64,000 nt of DNA from the NCBI RefSeq assembly GCF_947500695.1, contig NZ_CANMSS010000011.1, positions 1 through 64,000 of the forward strand, given 5' to 3'. The notes under the pieces are model-generated. The model searched no databases. It was not told the DNA's origin and saw only the letters and a list, made by a program, of their open reading frames with translations. This document shows positions 49,043 through 59,125 of the stretch, one piece after another (the first letter of the stretch is position 1; each line of letters opens with the position of its first letter). The translations under genes and the position numbers were made by a program. The DNA is from an uncultured Pseudoteredinibacter sp. (GTDB taxonomy: Bacteria; Pseudomonadota; Gammaproteobacteria; Pseudomonadales; Cellvibrionaceae).

Positions 49043-50304
49043 AAGATTCCTTTAAATAGGAAGAAGAACACAATGGCCAAGCCGGCACCTGCCGGTAGGG
49101 TAATAACCCAAGACATGGCGATGGTGCCAATAACGCGTAGGTTCAATGCACCGATGCCGCGAGCCAGGCCAACACCCAAGATAGCGCCTACTAAGGTGTG
49201 TGTGGTTGAGATCGGCAGGCCTGTGCCAGATGCCAATACTACTGTGCCGGCAGCACCTAACTCGGCAGCAAACCCACGGCTTGGAGTAAGCTCGGTAATC
49301 TTTTTACCAACCGTAGCAATCACCTTAAAGCCGTAAGTCGCCAAGCCTAAAACAATACCTACGCCACCGAGTAAAAGGATCCAGCTAGGCATCATGGATT
49401 TAGCTGCAACACCGCCGCTCTGGATTACATTAACAACAGCAGCTAGTGGGCCAACGGCGTTAGCAACATCGTTAGAACCATGGGCAAAGGCCATCGCACA
49501 AGCGGTAAATACCATCAGAATGGCGAACACTTTTTCTACACTGGCGAAGCGATTGTTCTCGTCTTCTTGGTACTTGACCTTGTTGAGCAAGAAGATACCA
49601 AAGGCCGCAACGGCTAAACCAATAATGGCAGCGATACCGATAGACTCGATAAAGCTGAGTTTAAAGCCAGCATCTTTAAAGACGTGTTTAAGGCCTTTAA
49701 GAATGGTCACCATGGCAATCAAAAAGCCTACTGCAAACATATACATTGGGATATAGCGTTTGGCATTGGCAAAGGGATTATCGGTATCAAGAATCAATCT
49801 CTGTACGCTGCGGAACAACATAAAGGAGATGGTGCCTGCCAGCACGGGCGAAACGACCCAACTGGCAACAATCTTCATGACTTTGCCCCAAGAAACGGCG
49901 TCTACCGAAATACCAACAGCGGCAAAACCAACAATCGCACCGACGATAGAGTGAGTCGTAGAAACCGGCCAACCCATGATACTGGCAATCAATAGCCAGG
50001 TGCCGGCGGCCAATAAGGCCGAGAGCATCCCGTAGACTAGTAACTCGGGCGTATCGTTAAATAAATTGGGGTCGATAATTCCTTTACGAATGGTGGAGGT
50101 TACCTCACCACCGGCCAAATAGGCCCCTAAAAATTCAAATACCATGGCGATGATAATCGCCTGCTTAATGGTTAAAGCTTTAGAACCTACAGAGGTTCCC
50201 ATGGCATTGGCAACATCGTTAGCGCCGACACCCCAAGCCATAAAGAGGCCAAAGATACAGGCCATAATTAATAGCACATTGCCGTATTCTGCGAGCACGG
50301 TCAT
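49036..50304 (-). CDS. pit: Inorganic phosphate transporter, Pit family
   Basis: I start at the ATG at 50304 (MTVLAEYGNVLLIMACIFG), with GGAG eight bases upstream. About 422 residues, 10-12 helices. Duplicated signature: GVGANDVANAMGTSVGSKALTIKQA near the start and FAHGSNDVANAVGPLAAV later, with the paired GWPVSTTHSIVGAIVGF and GLPISTTHTLVGAILGVG. It imports metal-phosphate with protons. The DUF47 gene lies 75 bases upstream on the same strand, the usual pairing. Confidence 0.95.
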   Translation of the reverse strand: MTVLAEYGNVLLIMACIFGLFMAWGVGANDVANAMGTSVGSKALTIKQAIIIAMVFEFLGAYLAGGEVTSTIRKGIIDPNLFNDTPELLVYGMLSALLAAGTWLLIASIMGWPVSTTHSIVGAIVGFAAVGISVDAVSWGKVMKIVASWVVSPVLAGTISFMLFRSVQRLILDTDNPFANAKRYIPMYMFAVGFLIAMVTILKGLKHVFKDAGFKLSFIESIGIAAIIGLAVAAFGIFLLNKVKYQEDENNRFASVEKVFAILMVFTACAMAFAHGSNDVANAVGPLAAVVNVIQSGGVAAKSMMPSWILLLGGVGIVLGLATYGFKVIATVGKKITELTPSRGFAAELGAAGTVVLASGTGLPISTTHTLVGAILGVGLARGIGALNLRVIGTIAMSWVITLPAGAGLAIVFFFLFKGIFG

Positions 50305-50379
50305 AGTTAACTCCACATCTTCTTATGCTCCCCTTAATATCTGTGGGGAGGTTTTATTAATTATTCGTTACTGGGCTTG

Positions 50380-51060
50380 TTATCGGGCAAGTAAAAGCTG
50401 TAAGCGAGAGCCTACTTTTTCTGCACGATCAGCTAAATCACCAATCCATTCGATTACGCGATAAAGGAACATCACCTGTACAGGCGGTAGATCTTCTTCA
50501 ATTTTGAAGAGCGCAAGACGCATTTGGATCTCTAGTCTGTCGGTATGGCTTTCTTGGGCATCAAGGTCTTCGATAAGCTTTTCAACCAAATCCATTTCCC
50601 GGCCGGAGAAGCCGGTTTCCAATAACTCGTCTAGTTCATTGATGGCTTTGTGAGCTAGACGTGCGGTATCAACAGCAGCCTGTACAAAGGCGGTAAGCTC
50701 TGGTGCGATTGCCGCAGGTGGTACCATTTGGCGACCCAGCATAATGCCTGCAATATCTTTGGCGCGATTAGCAATCTTATCTTGCATCGCCAGCAGCTCT
50801 AAAAGATCCGTACGGGGTACAGGTAAGAACAGACTTTTTGGCAGATGACGGCGTAGTTCGCGCTTTAGCTCATCGGCTTGATTTTCTTTTTCTGAGATAT
50901 CTTGTTGTATTTGCTCGGCTTTTTTCCAGTCGTTCTCAAGGGCGGCCGAAAAGAAGTCTAATAGCAATTCAGCGGCACTGGTGGCCACTTTCATATGCTC
51001 CTGCATAGGGGTAATGGGTGACTTACCAAATAGGCTCGTCAGGGGGTTACCAATAACCAT
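50380..51060 (-). CDS. DUF47/TIGR00153 PhoU-like protein
   Basis: A 226-residue helical cytoplasmic protein starting MVIGNPLTSLFGKSPITPMQEHM. It has the PhoU-like repeat with EKENQADELKRELRRHLPKSLFLPVPRTDLLELLAMQDKIANRAKDIAG and a second half ending VIEWIGDLADRAEKVGSRLQLLL; acidic ExxxD clusters in these repeats bind metals in PhoU proteins. It typically pairs with Pit transporters and tunes their activity, as here. An operon with pit is likely. Confidence 0.93.
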   Translation of the reverse strand: MVIGNPLTSLFGKSPITPMQEHMKVATSAAELLLDFFSAALENDWKKAEQIQQDISEKENQADELKRELRRHLPKSLFLPVPRTDLLELLAMQDKIANRAKDIAGIMLGRQMVPPAAIAPELTAFVQAAVDTARLAHKAINELDELLETGFSGREMDLVEKLIEDLDAQESHTDRLEIQMRLALFKIEEDLPPVQVMFLYRVIEWIGDLADRAEKVGSRLQLLLAR

Positions 51061-51336
51061 AGGAAGCTCCCAATTTAGGGTGTTGATTTGGGCTTGCCGA
51101 GGGTCGGCAAAGTGGGCGCAGTATAGTGCTAGCGGGCCTAGCCGTCATCACAAATATGACAAAAAAATGAACTTTATTTGACAGTGCCTGATCTAGCTCT
51201 AATGGGCGCCAAACATGGCCTTCAGTCAACAGTAAATGAGGGGCTGTAAGCCCTTGATTTATGGTGTTATTTAAGGTGATATATCCAGCGACTATGCTAA
51301 GCTAGCTGCTAAGCACAATCTAAGCGAGAGCCCATT

Positions 51337-53100
51337 ATGAATGCCGTTTCAGATCGAATACTCAGTTTGCGTAGTGTCCTTGATGACCTTCGCGCAGATG
51401 GCCGGCTAAGTGCCGCTGATGCCAACGTGCTGATCGGCTCTAGTCGCAGTAAAGATGAAGCGTCGATGCACCCCATAACCTATGTCGCCAATCAGCGTTT
51501 AGATGATCAAAGCCAAGAGGGGCAGATCCTCAATGCCGATGTCCTGAGTCAGTGGATGGCCGATAAGGCGGGCTTGCCGGTGTTTCATTTAGATAGCTTA
51601 AAACTGCGGGCGGCGGAAGTAACGAAGGTGATGTCCTTTGCCTTCGCCAAGCGCCACGACATTCTTTGTGTTGAGGTGAGTTCTGACCATATTACGGTAG
51701 CTAGCAACCAGCCCTTCAATAACGCTTGGGTTGAACAACTCGAGCATGTTGCACGCAAGAAAGTGCGCCGTGTTTTTGCCTTCCCTGGCGATGTGGATAA
51801 AGCACGTGCAGAGATTTATACCTTATCTCGATCTATTTCTGGTGCTAAAGGCCTGCAGGGTGGCACCTCGGTCAGTAACTTTGAGCAATTATTAGAACTC
51901 GGCAAGCTGAAGGATCCAGAAGCCAATGATCAGCACATTATTAATATTGTTGATTGGTTGCTGCAGTATGCTTTCGATCAGCGCGCTAGTGATATTCACT
52001 TAGAGCCGCGCCGTGAAACTGGCAAGCTGCGCTTTCGTATTGACGGCATCCTACACGCGGTTTATGAGCTGCCGAAGGGGGTCTCCACCGCCGTTCTGAG
52101 TCGAATGAAGATTCTTGGTCGCATGGATATTGCTGAAAAGCGAAAGCCTCAAGATGGCCGAGTGAAAACCAAACGTCCAGACGGCAGCGAAGTAGAGCTT
52201 CGCCTTTCGACCTTGCCGACGGCTTTTGGTGAAAAACTGGTGATGCGAATTTTTGATCCTGATGTGCTGTTGCGCAGCTTTGAGGATTTGGGCTTACTTG
52301 GAGATGACCTTGATCGCTGGCAGGAAATGGTTGGCCGTCCAAACGGTATTGTGTTGGTTACCGGGCCGACTGGCTCCGGTAAAACCACCACGCTTTATAC
52401 CAGTCTTAAGAGCTTGGCCACTAGCGAGGTAAATGTTAGCACCATCGAAGATCCCATCGAAATGGTTGAAGACAGTTTTAACCAAACCCAGGTGCAAAAT
52501 AATATTGGTTTGGATTTCGCTGCCGGTGTAAGAACCCTGATGCGACAAGACCCAGATATTATTATGGTAGGAGAGATTCGAGATCAAGAAACAGCGCAGA
52601 TGGCCTCGCAGGCTGCCTTAACTGGCCATCTGGTTTTGAGCACTTTGCATACCAATGATGCCGCCGGTGCCTTGAGTCGACTGTTGGATTTAGGTTTACC
52701 GGCTTATATGATTCGCTCTACCTTAAGTGGAGTGGTTGCGCAGCGTTTGGTAAGAACCCTCTGCCCGCATTGTAAACAAGAAACGCCTGTAGATTTGGAT
52801 TTATGGAACAGTTTGGTTGCGCCTTGGAAGGTGACGCCGCCGAAGCATGTTTATAAGCCAACTGGCTGTAATGAGTGCCGCCACACTGGTTATCTAGGCC
52901 GCCAGGGCATCTACGAGATCCTACTGTTAAGTGAACATTTGCGTGGCTTGATCGATGATCAATTAGATTTGCAGGCTATGCGAAAAGAAGCAATGCGAGA
53001 AGGTATGCGGACTTTGCGTTTATCCGGTGCGCAAAAAGTGTCTGCCGGTACGACCACTATCGAAGAGGTTATCCGTGTGGCTCCGCCGCCGGAAAAATAA
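51337..53100 (+). CDS. GspE/PilB-family secretion or pilus ATPase
   Basis: A 587-residue hexameric ATPase. An N-terminal MshEN-like region (about 50-165), then the N2 domain with DQRASDIHLEPRRETGKLRFRIDG and RMKILGRMDIAEKRKPQDGR. Walker A GPTGSGKT at 343-350, Asp box TIEDPIE, Walker B PDIIMVGEIRDQETAQ, His box LVLSTLHTNDA. The zinc motif CPHC...CNEC is in the C-terminal part. Powers type II secretion or type IV pilus assembly. No gspD/F/G or pilC/D genes accompany it, so its partners must lie elsewhere. It starts at ATG 51337 with AAGCGAGAG upstream. Confidence 0.94.
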   Translation: MNAVSDRILSLRSVLDDLRADGRLSAADANVLIGSSRSKDEASMHPITYVANQRLDDQSQEGQILNADVLSQWMADKAGLPVFHLDSLKLRAAEVTKVMSFAFAKRHDILCVEVSSDHITVASNQPFNNAWVEQLEHVARKKVRRVFAFPGDVDKARAEIYTLSRSISGAKGLQGGTSVSNFEQLLELGKLKDPEANDQHIINIVDWLLQYAFDQRASDIHLEPRRETGKLRFRIDGILHAVYELPKGVSTAVLSRMKILGRMDIAEKRKPQDGRVKTKRPDGSEVELRLSTLPTAFGEKLVMRIFDPDVLLRSFEDLGLLGDDLDRWQEMVGRPNGIVLVTGPTGSGKTTTLYTSLKSLATSEVNVSTIEDPIEMVEDSFNQTQVQNNIGLDFAAGVRTLMRQDPDIIMVGEIRDQETAQMASQAALTGHLVLSTLHTNDAAGALSRLLDLGLPAYMIRSTLSGVVAQRLVRTLCPHCKQETPVDLDLWNSLVAPWKVTPPKHVYKPTGCNECRHTGYLGRQGIYEILLLSEHLRGLIDDQLDLQAMRKEAMREGMRTLRLSGAQKVSAGTTTIEEVIRVAPPPEK

Positions 53101-53102
53101 TT

Positions 53103-53858
53103 TTATAGCGCCTTGATTTGGTATTTATTGAGTAACGCTTTAAATGCTGGACTTTTTTTAAATTCCTGCATGGCCGATGAAAAGTTTACCGCTTGTTGTC
53201 GGCTAGTGGCGGCTTTTGAAAACGCTATAAACTCTGTGGCGCCTATTATCTTCTCTTCCAGGCAGCACAGTTCTTTTTTTCTTGGGTGAAAATCTAATGT
53301 CGATTGTTCGATTAGAATTGCTTCGAGCCGCCTTCCTAGTAGTAATGAAATTAAGTGGGGCTCGCTGCGCCCAATCGCCTGAGTGTTTAAGCTGATATCT
53401 TGTCTAGCAGAAAAAGCATAATCGTAGCCATCAACAGTATTGATGGTTAACTTTTCTGGTAATTCTGTTATTCGTTTATTTTTGTCGATTGCTGGATGTT
53501 CTTTTAAGGTGCAAATTGTGTAGCTGGTTGTGCCTAGCTCGTTACCGGGAATAATCCAAAAGTTGCGTCGGTTTTCTGGAATATCGTAGGCGATCAGCAA
53601 AACATCTATCTTGCCTTGACGTGCTAGGGCGCTCGCTCTTCGCCAAGGTAGTGCATAAAAACTCACTTCTTGTTCCAGTGATTGTGCCACTTGCTTGGCT
53701 AGCTCAACATAAATGCCTGACGCTTGGCCGTTTTTATCGGTGTAGGTATAAGGGGGGTAGTCTTCATCAGTGGTCACAAAGCTAAGGCTTTGGCTTGCCA
53801 CAATGGAAGCGTTTGTTATCAACACAATAAATTTCAGCAAAACAAAAATTTTGAACAT
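53103..53858 (-). CDS. Periplasmic substrate-binding protein, SBP_bac_3 type
   Basis: A 251-residue protein with a signal peptide (FVLLKFIVLITNASIVASQ). The SBP_bac_3 pattern reads FVTTDEDYPPYTYTDKNGQASGIYVELAKQVAQSL, YALPWRRASALARQGKIDVLL and a late FSKAATSRQQAVNFSSAMQEF. Such proteins bind amino acids or act as sensors. There is no permease gene beside it, so it may be an orphan. Convergent with the ATPase gene, three bases apart. The mature protein is full length (about 230 residues). Confidence 0.87.
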   Translation of the reverse strand: MFKIFVLLKFIVLITNASIVASQSLSFVTTDEDYPPYTYTDKNGQASGIYVELAKQVAQSLEQEVSFYALPWRRASALARQGKIDVLLIAYDIPENRRNFWIIPGNELGTTSYTICTLKEHPAIDKNKRITELPEKLTINTVDGYDYAFSARQDISLNTQAIGRSEPHLISLLLGRRLEAILIEQSTLDFHPRKKELCCLEEKIIGATEFIAFSKAATSRQQAVNFSSAMQEFKKSPAFKALLNKYQIKAL

Positions 53859-54060
53859 GAGATGGCAATAGGTTTATGGGTTGTCGATAAATGTTCTTAG
53901 TTACGGATATTGAAATGTTTCAATATCAGGGTGCACTCGAAAGTATAAAACTATTTGCTGAAAATACGCTCAGACTTTTGACTGTTTTGCTTGGATGGTA
54001 AAGCCGGGGGATTTTATAAGTGAGGTGGCGCGGGGGCGCTTTTAGGATTTGGGTGAGATA

Positions 54061-54087
54061 AGGCAGAGGCTACAGGAGCCTCCGCCT
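54061..54087 (-). terminator. Hairpin after VOC gene
   Basis: AGGC(A)GAGGCT-ACAG-AGCCTC(C)GCCT. On the minus strand it is followed by TTATCTC. Probably the terminator of the VOC gene at 54097. Confidence 0.55.
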
Positions 54088-54096
54088 GAAAGCTTC

Positions 54097-54474
54097 TTAT
54101 AGGCGGTGCATTGCACAGATTTTGTTGCCTGAAGGGTCACGCAAATAAGCTAAGTATAGCTTCATGCCATTACCTTCACGTACGCCTGGATCATCTTCAA
54201 TAGCTACGCCGCCGGCCGCTAAACCCGCAGCATGCCATGCGTCGGCTGCTTCGGTAGTTGCGGCTGCAAAACCAATGGTGCTGCCGTTGCCGCCAGTGGC
54301 TGGCTGGCCATCGATAGGCTTGCTCAAAGCGAAAATGCCGGCATCAGTAAAGTAAAAGCAGCGACCTTTAGGGTCGATTACACCTGGGCCGTGTCCTAGG
54401 GCACCCAGTACCGCATCATAAAATGCTTTAGATTCTTCGATATCGTTCGCGCCGATCATAATATGGCTAAACAT
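54097..54474 (-). CDS. VOC family protein
   Basis: A 125-residue VOC-fold protein. The start FSHIMIGANDIEESKAFYDAVLGALGH is the usual first strand with a metal-ligand His, and DPSGNKICAMHRL closes the last repeat. It probably binds a metal and a small substrate; glyoxalase I-like, but the substrate is unknown. The ATG at 54474 follows GAGGAGCGACA, a good ribosome binding site. Monocistronic. A second VOC protein of the window lies at 8268. Confidence 0.88.
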   Translation of the reverse strand: MFSHIMIGANDIEESKAFYDAVLGALGHGPGVIDPKGRCFYFTDAGIFALSKPIDGQPATGGNGSTIGFAAATTEAADAWHAAGLAAGGVAIEDDPGVREGNGMKLYLAYLRDPSGNKICAMHRL

Positions 54475-54764
54475 GTTGTCGCTCCTCGCTCGTTTTTTGT
54501 ACTGGCCTTATGGCCGAAGCTTGTGAATGCCCAAGATTTGCAGACTTTAGCCTTCGGTTCAATGCAATTTAGCGCTTCTTAGCATTTATTGGTCGCGCTT
54601 GTCTCAATTGGCTGCTTGATTGTCACCTTATGGCTCGCGGCTAAGGCTATAGCGGTTGGCTTTTGTTTGATCTTGGCCCTACAACTCTCTGGGCTTTTAA
54701 GCTAGGGTTAGCCATAGAAATAGCAATAGCCATAGCAATTTAAGACAAGTAAAAAGAGACTATC

Positions 54765-57764
54765 GTGTTAGCGTCCTATGTACCGAACCAGGCGAATTTC
54801 CATACCATCCTTGAGCAATACAGCCAGCAATGGCAAGAGCGTGCCAGTACAGAACAGCAGGCCAGCCTAGCAAGTCTACTTGCCGATCAGGGGCTAGCTA
54901 AGCAGCTGGCCAAAGCATGGCTGGGTAGCGAGTTCATTTTTCATTGTTGCCGCGATCAGCCGCAGTTGCTGATTGATGTTCTGGGCAGCGGTGAGTTGCA
55001 AAGTGCTTGGTCAGTTGATGACTTTACCGAGGCTTTAAAAAATCTAAGTGCCTCCGCCGAAAAAGACACGGAGCTGGATAGGGCGCTAAGACTATTTCGT
55101 CGCCGTGCGATGTTGCGCATTATTTGGCGTGACCTTAATCAGTTGGCTCCACTAGAAGAAACCACCGCCGATATGAGCGCCTTGGCTGAATGCAGTAGTC
55201 AGCTAGCTTTGGAGTTTCATTATCGTGCCTTGGTGAAGCGGTATGGTTTGCCGATAGGGAAGGAGAGCGGCAAGGTACAATCCTTGGTGATTTTGGGGAT
55301 GGGCAAGCTGGGCGCCCGTGAGCTCAATGTTTCTTCCGATATCGATTTAATCTTTGCTTACCCAGAATCCGGTGAGACAGAACATCGCAACCTAGAGCCG
55401 GGCGCTCGCCCGAAAAAAACCACCAGCAACCAAGAATTTTTTAACCGGTTAGGTCAAAAAATTATTAAGAGCCTAGATGCACAAACCGTTGATGGCTTTG
55501 TTTTTCGTGTGGATATGCGCTTGCGCCCTTACGGTGAGAGCGGTTCATTGGTGATGAACTTTGGCTCCATGGAGGAGTACTACCAAACCCAAGGGCGCGA
55601 GTGGGAACGCTACGCCATGATCAAGGCGCGAGTCATTGCCGAAGGCGGCCCAAGCCAAGAAGATCTAGCCGAAGGTTCTGCTGGCGATGAGCTAATGGAG
55701 CTACTGCGGCCGTTTAGTTACCGTCGTTATATTGATTTTTCTGCTATCGAAGCCTTGCGTGACATGAAGCGCATGATCAATCGCGAGGTGCATCGCAAAG
55801 GCATGGCCACAGATGTAAAACTTGGCTTCGGTGGTATTCGCGAAGTGGAATTTGTGGTGCAGGTTTTCCAGCTGATTCGCGGTGGGCGTGATCAGCGTTT
55901 GCAAGAACGCCGAGTGCTAAAACTATTACCTTTATTGCAAGAAGATGGTTATCTACCTGAAGGTGCTGGTGATCGTTTGGCGAAAGCCTATCGTCTATTA
56001 AGGCATGTCGAGCACGCCATTCAAGGTCACCAAGACAAACAGACTCAAGCATTGCCGGTGGATGAAAACGATTTAGAGCGCCTGGCTTGGGTACTGAATT
56101 ATAGGAACTGGGCAGAGTTAGATGCTGTATTGCAGTCGCATCGTGAGCAAGTCAACGCAGAGTTCCAAGCCGTAATTGCCGAACCTGAGGAAGAATCCAA
56201 AGAAGAGGATGAATCGGAAGCGTTTTTGCCACTTTGGCTGGGCGAGTTAGAAAAAGATGGCGCCATCGAGTTGCTAGAGCAGCGCGGTTACCAGCAATGT
56301 GAAAAACTGATTCAGCAGCTTAATGACTTGCGCCAGAGTCGAGCGATTTTAGCCATGCAGGCCGAAGGCCGCGATCGCTTAGATAAATTTATGCCGCGCT
56401 TGTTGCACACCTTAAGCTTGGGGCGCAACCCAGAAGAAGATATTGCCGAAACCCTGAGTCGTGTTTTGGGTTTGGTGAGCTCGGTGGCACGCCGAACTAT
56501 CTACTTGGTGTTGCTGACTGAAAACCCCGTTGCCCTAGCGCAGTTGGTTCGTCTTTGTGCGGCCAGCCCTTGGATTGCCGATCAGCTATCGCGACATCCC
56601 GCCTTACTTGATGAGTTGCTAGATCATCGTAGTTTGTATTCACCGCCTAGTCGCCAAGAGTTGGCCGATCAGCTAAGGCAGGAATGTTTGCGTATTGAAT
56701 GGGATGACCTAGAAGGCTATATGGAGGCTCTGCGTTATTTCCGTATGGCCAATGTGTTGCGTATTGCGGCCTGTGAAGTAACCGGTGCCATGCCTTTGAT
56801 GAAAGTCAGCGATCACTTAACGGATATTGCCGAGCTGCTGTTGGAAAAGGTCATTGAAGTTGCCTGGAAGCAAATGGTGGATCGCCATGGCCAGCCTCGA
56901 GATGCCGAGGGGGAGTCTGTTTCCCGCCCTGAGTTTTTGGTCTTGGGCTATGGCAAGGTGGGCGGTATTGAGTTGGGGCACAGCTCTGATTTGGATCTGG
57001 TTTTTATTCATGGTGGTGCCCAAGGGCAAGGCACAACAGGTAAAGATGATACAGGTGAGCGCAGTCTCGACAACTTGATCTTTTATACTCGCATGGCTCA
57101 AAAAGTTATCCATATCATGAATACGCAAACCGTGTCTGGGCAGCTGTACGAGGTGGATATGCGCCTGCGGCCCAATGGCAACTCTGGAATGCTGGTCACA
57201 ACGGTTGAGGCATATGGGCAATATTTACAGCAAGAAGCATGGACTTGGGAGAAGCAAGCTCTAGTTCGTGCGCGTGCAATTTCGGGCTGTCGTTCACTGG
57301 CAGAACAATTTGATAAGGTTCGCCAAAATATCCTCTGTCAGCCCCGTGAATTGGCAGCATTGCGTGAAGATGTTGTACAAATGCGCGAAAAAATGCGCAA
57401 ACATTTGGCCACGCAGGGTTCAGACGACGAAAAAGCCCAGCGCTTCGATATCAAGCAGGATGTCGGAGGTATCGTGGATATTGAATTTATGGTTCAATAC
57501 AGCGTACTTGCCTGGGCTCATGAACAGCCCTCTCTGGCGAAGTGGACGGATAATATTCGTATCCTGGGTTGCCTTGAGCAAACAGGGTTTATATCGGCAG
57601 AAGACACTGCCCAACTTATCGAAGCTTACAAGGCCTATCGATCCGCCGGACACCGACTCGCGCTACAGCGCCAAAAAAGTGTCTTGCACGGAAAATCTGA
57701 ATTTACAGCTGAACGCCAATCGGTGCAGCGACTATGGCAGCAATTGATGTTACTGCCTAAATAG
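54765..57764 (+). CDS. glnE: Bifunctional glutamine synthetase adenylyltransferase/deadenylase
   Basis: A 999-residue regulator of glutamine synthetase: it adds AMP when nitrogen is ample and removes it when nitrogen is short, under P-II control. Two nucleotidyltransferase domains are visible: GMGKLGARELNVSSDIDL from residue 178 and GYGKVGGIELGHSSDLDLVF from 728, each followed by a VDMRLRPYGESG/VDMRLRPNGNSG motif. Each is followed by a helical domain (YIDFSAIEALRDMKRMI, DVGGIVDIEFMVQYSVL). Full length and intact. It starts the glnE-ilvE-LPS block known from pseudomonads. Confidence 0.96.
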   Translation: MLASYVPNQANFHTILEQYSQQWQERASTEQQASLASLLADQGLAKQLAKAWLGSEFIFHCCRDQPQLLIDVLGSGELQSAWSVDDFTEALKNLSASAEKDTELDRALRLFRRRAMLRIIWRDLNQLAPLEETTADMSALAECSSQLALEFHYRALVKRYGLPIGKESGKVQSLVILGMGKLGARELNVSSDIDLIFAYPESGETEHRNLEPGARPKKTTSNQEFFNRLGQKIIKSLDAQTVDGFVFRVDMRLRPYGESGSLVMNFGSMEEYYQTQGREWERYAMIKARVIAEGGPSQEDLAEGSAGDELMELLRPFSYRRYIDFSAIEALRDMKRMINREVHRKGMATDVKLGFGGIREVEFVVQVFQLIRGGRDQRLQERRVLKLLPLLQEDGYLPEGAGDRLAKAYRLLRHVEHAIQGHQDKQTQALPVDENDLERLAWVLNYRNWAELDAVLQSHREQVNAEFQAVIAEPEEESKEEDESEAFLPLWLGELEKDGAIELLEQRGYQQCEKLIQQLNDLRQSRAILAMQAEGRDRLDKFMPRLLHTLSLGRNPEEDIAETLSRVLGLVSSVARRTIYLVLLTENPVALAQLVRLCAASPWIADQLSRHPALLDELLDHRSLYSPPSRQELADQLRQECLRIEWDDLEGYMEALRYFRMANVLRIAACEVTGAMPLMKVSDHLTDIAELLLEKVIEVAWKQMVDRHGQPRDAEGESVSRPEFLVLGYGKVGGIELGHSSDLDLVFIHGGAQGQGTTGKDDTGERSLDNLIFYTRMAQKVIHIMNTQTVSGQLYEVDMRLRPNGNSGMLVTTVEAYGQYLQQEAWTWEKQALVRARAISGCRSLAEQFDKVRQNILCQPRELAALREDVVQMREKMRKHLATQGSDDEKAQRFDIKQDVGGIVDIEFMVQYSVLAWAHEQPSLAKWTDNIRILGCLEQTGFISAEDTAQLIEAYKAYRSAGHRLALQRQKSVLHGKSEFTAERQSVQRLWQQLMLLPK

Positions 57765-57969
57765 TGGCTTGGTTCTGGTGCGCTTGGCTTTCCTGTCCAC
57801 TGTGACGCTTTTGAAGATTGTGGCGAGTAAAATGAGGGTTTGTAACAGGATAGCGCTAGCCTTGACGGCGGATGCTTTGCCTTTATATTTCCTTAGTTGA
57901 TAACGAGCTTAATGACTGAATGGCGTTGGTTTTGCGCTGCAGTCACTCTAGATTAGTTTGAGGTTTCAG

Positions 57970-58965
57970 ATGGCCGCGTTTGGTACAGTTTTCATGCCGC
58001 AAATGGCACTTTCTCGCTTTGATGGTTCTCGCTGGAGTGAGGCCGAAATGGTCGCTAGCGATAGCATTTCTTTGCATCCCGGCGCCCATGTCTTGCACTA
58101 TTCGAGCACCTGTTTTGAAGGTTTAAAGGCCTTTAAGCAGCCTGACGGCTCAATCAAGCTTTTCCGTATGGATAAGAATGTAGAGCGTTTCGCCCAAAGT
58201 AGCGAGCTGCTGTCATTGCCGTCAATCGATAAGCAGGCCACGGCAAAGATGATCACGGATATCGTTGCATTGTATGCCGATGAAGTCCCTGCTCCACCGG
58301 GCTCTATGTATGTTCGCCCAACGCATTTTGGTATCGATCCTGCGATTGGCAAGGCGGCGGCCCCCTCCGAGACCTCATTGCAATATGTTCTATTGTCACC
58401 TGTAGGTGAGTACTTCAGCAGCGATGGTGGCGGTTTGCGCTTGTTACTGGATGAAACCGGTATGCGCTGTGCGCCGCATAATGGCATGATCAAAAGTGGC
58501 GGCAACTATGCCAGTGCCTTACGCCCAATCATGCAGGCCCGTGATAAGTACAAGGCCGACCAGGTGCTTTTCTGTCCAGGTGGCTTTGCCCAGGAAACCG
58601 GTGCTGCGAACTTCTTGTTGATCGACGATGGTGAGGTGATCACCAAGGCACTCGATGAGAGCTTCTTGCACGGTGTTACTCGTGACTCCATTCTTACTCT
58701 GGCCAAAGATATGGGGATGAAAGTCTCTGAGCGTGAGCTGTCAGTAGAAGAAATTCTGGAGCGCGCGGCGAAACCAAGCTGTGAGGCGGCCCTTTCTGGT
58801 ACTGCTGCCGTACTTGCCCCAGTAGGAACCTTTATTCACAACGATAAAGAGTATCAGGTTGCTGATGGCAATGAGGGCCCAGTAACTAAGCAGCTGCGCC
58901 AAGCGATGAATGATCTGCAGTGGGGATTGGCTGAAGATAAGCACGGCTGGTTGTTTGACGTATAA
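57970..58965 (+). CDS. ilvE: Branched-chain amino-acid aminotransferase
   Basis: About 331 residues from ATG 57970 (MAAFGTVFMPQMALSRF), with GAGG six bases before it. PLP enzyme of fold type IV that makes or degrades leucine, isoleucine and valine. SCTFEGLKAFKQ-type start (HYSSTCFEGLKAF), APHNGMIKSGGNYASALRP with the PLP-binding lysine, FCPGGFAQETGAANFLLID and ALSGTAAVLAPVG with the cofactor-phosphate loop. Neighbour of glnE as in Pseudomonas. A good terminator follows at 59067. Confidence 0.95.
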   Translation: MAAFGTVFMPQMALSRFDGSRWSEAEMVASDSISLHPGAHVLHYSSTCFEGLKAFKQPDGSIKLFRMDKNVERFAQSSELLSLPSIDKQATAKMITDIVALYADEVPAPPGSMYVRPTHFGIDPAIGKAAAPSETSLQYVLLSPVGEYFSSDGGGLRLLLDETGMRCAPHNGMIKSGGNYASALRPIMQARDKYKADQVLFCPGGFAQETGAANFLLIDDGEVITKALDESFLHGVTRDSILTLAKDMGMKVSERELSVEEILERAAKPSCEAALSGTAAVLAPVGTFIHNDKEYQVADGNEGPVTKQLRQAMNDLQWGLAEDKHGWLFDV

Positions 58966-59066
58966 GTGCAAATAAGCGCCCGCTGGCATTCTGATTGGGA
59001 GCATCTGGCGTCGTAAACCGCCATTCCAGTACGCTTCTTTATGGCCAGAAAGAGCTTGCCGTATAG

Positions 59067-59096
59067 ACGCCGATCACTTTAGTGGTCGGCGTTTTG
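59067..59096 (+). terminator. Rho-independent terminator after ilvE
   Basis: ACGCCGATCACT / AGTGGTCGGCGT with loop TT, one G-T pair, and TTTTGCC after it. Stem of 12 bp. Confidence 0.8.
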
Positions 59097-59125
59097 CCTT
59101 TAGGGCTGTTATAATCCGCGCTTTG

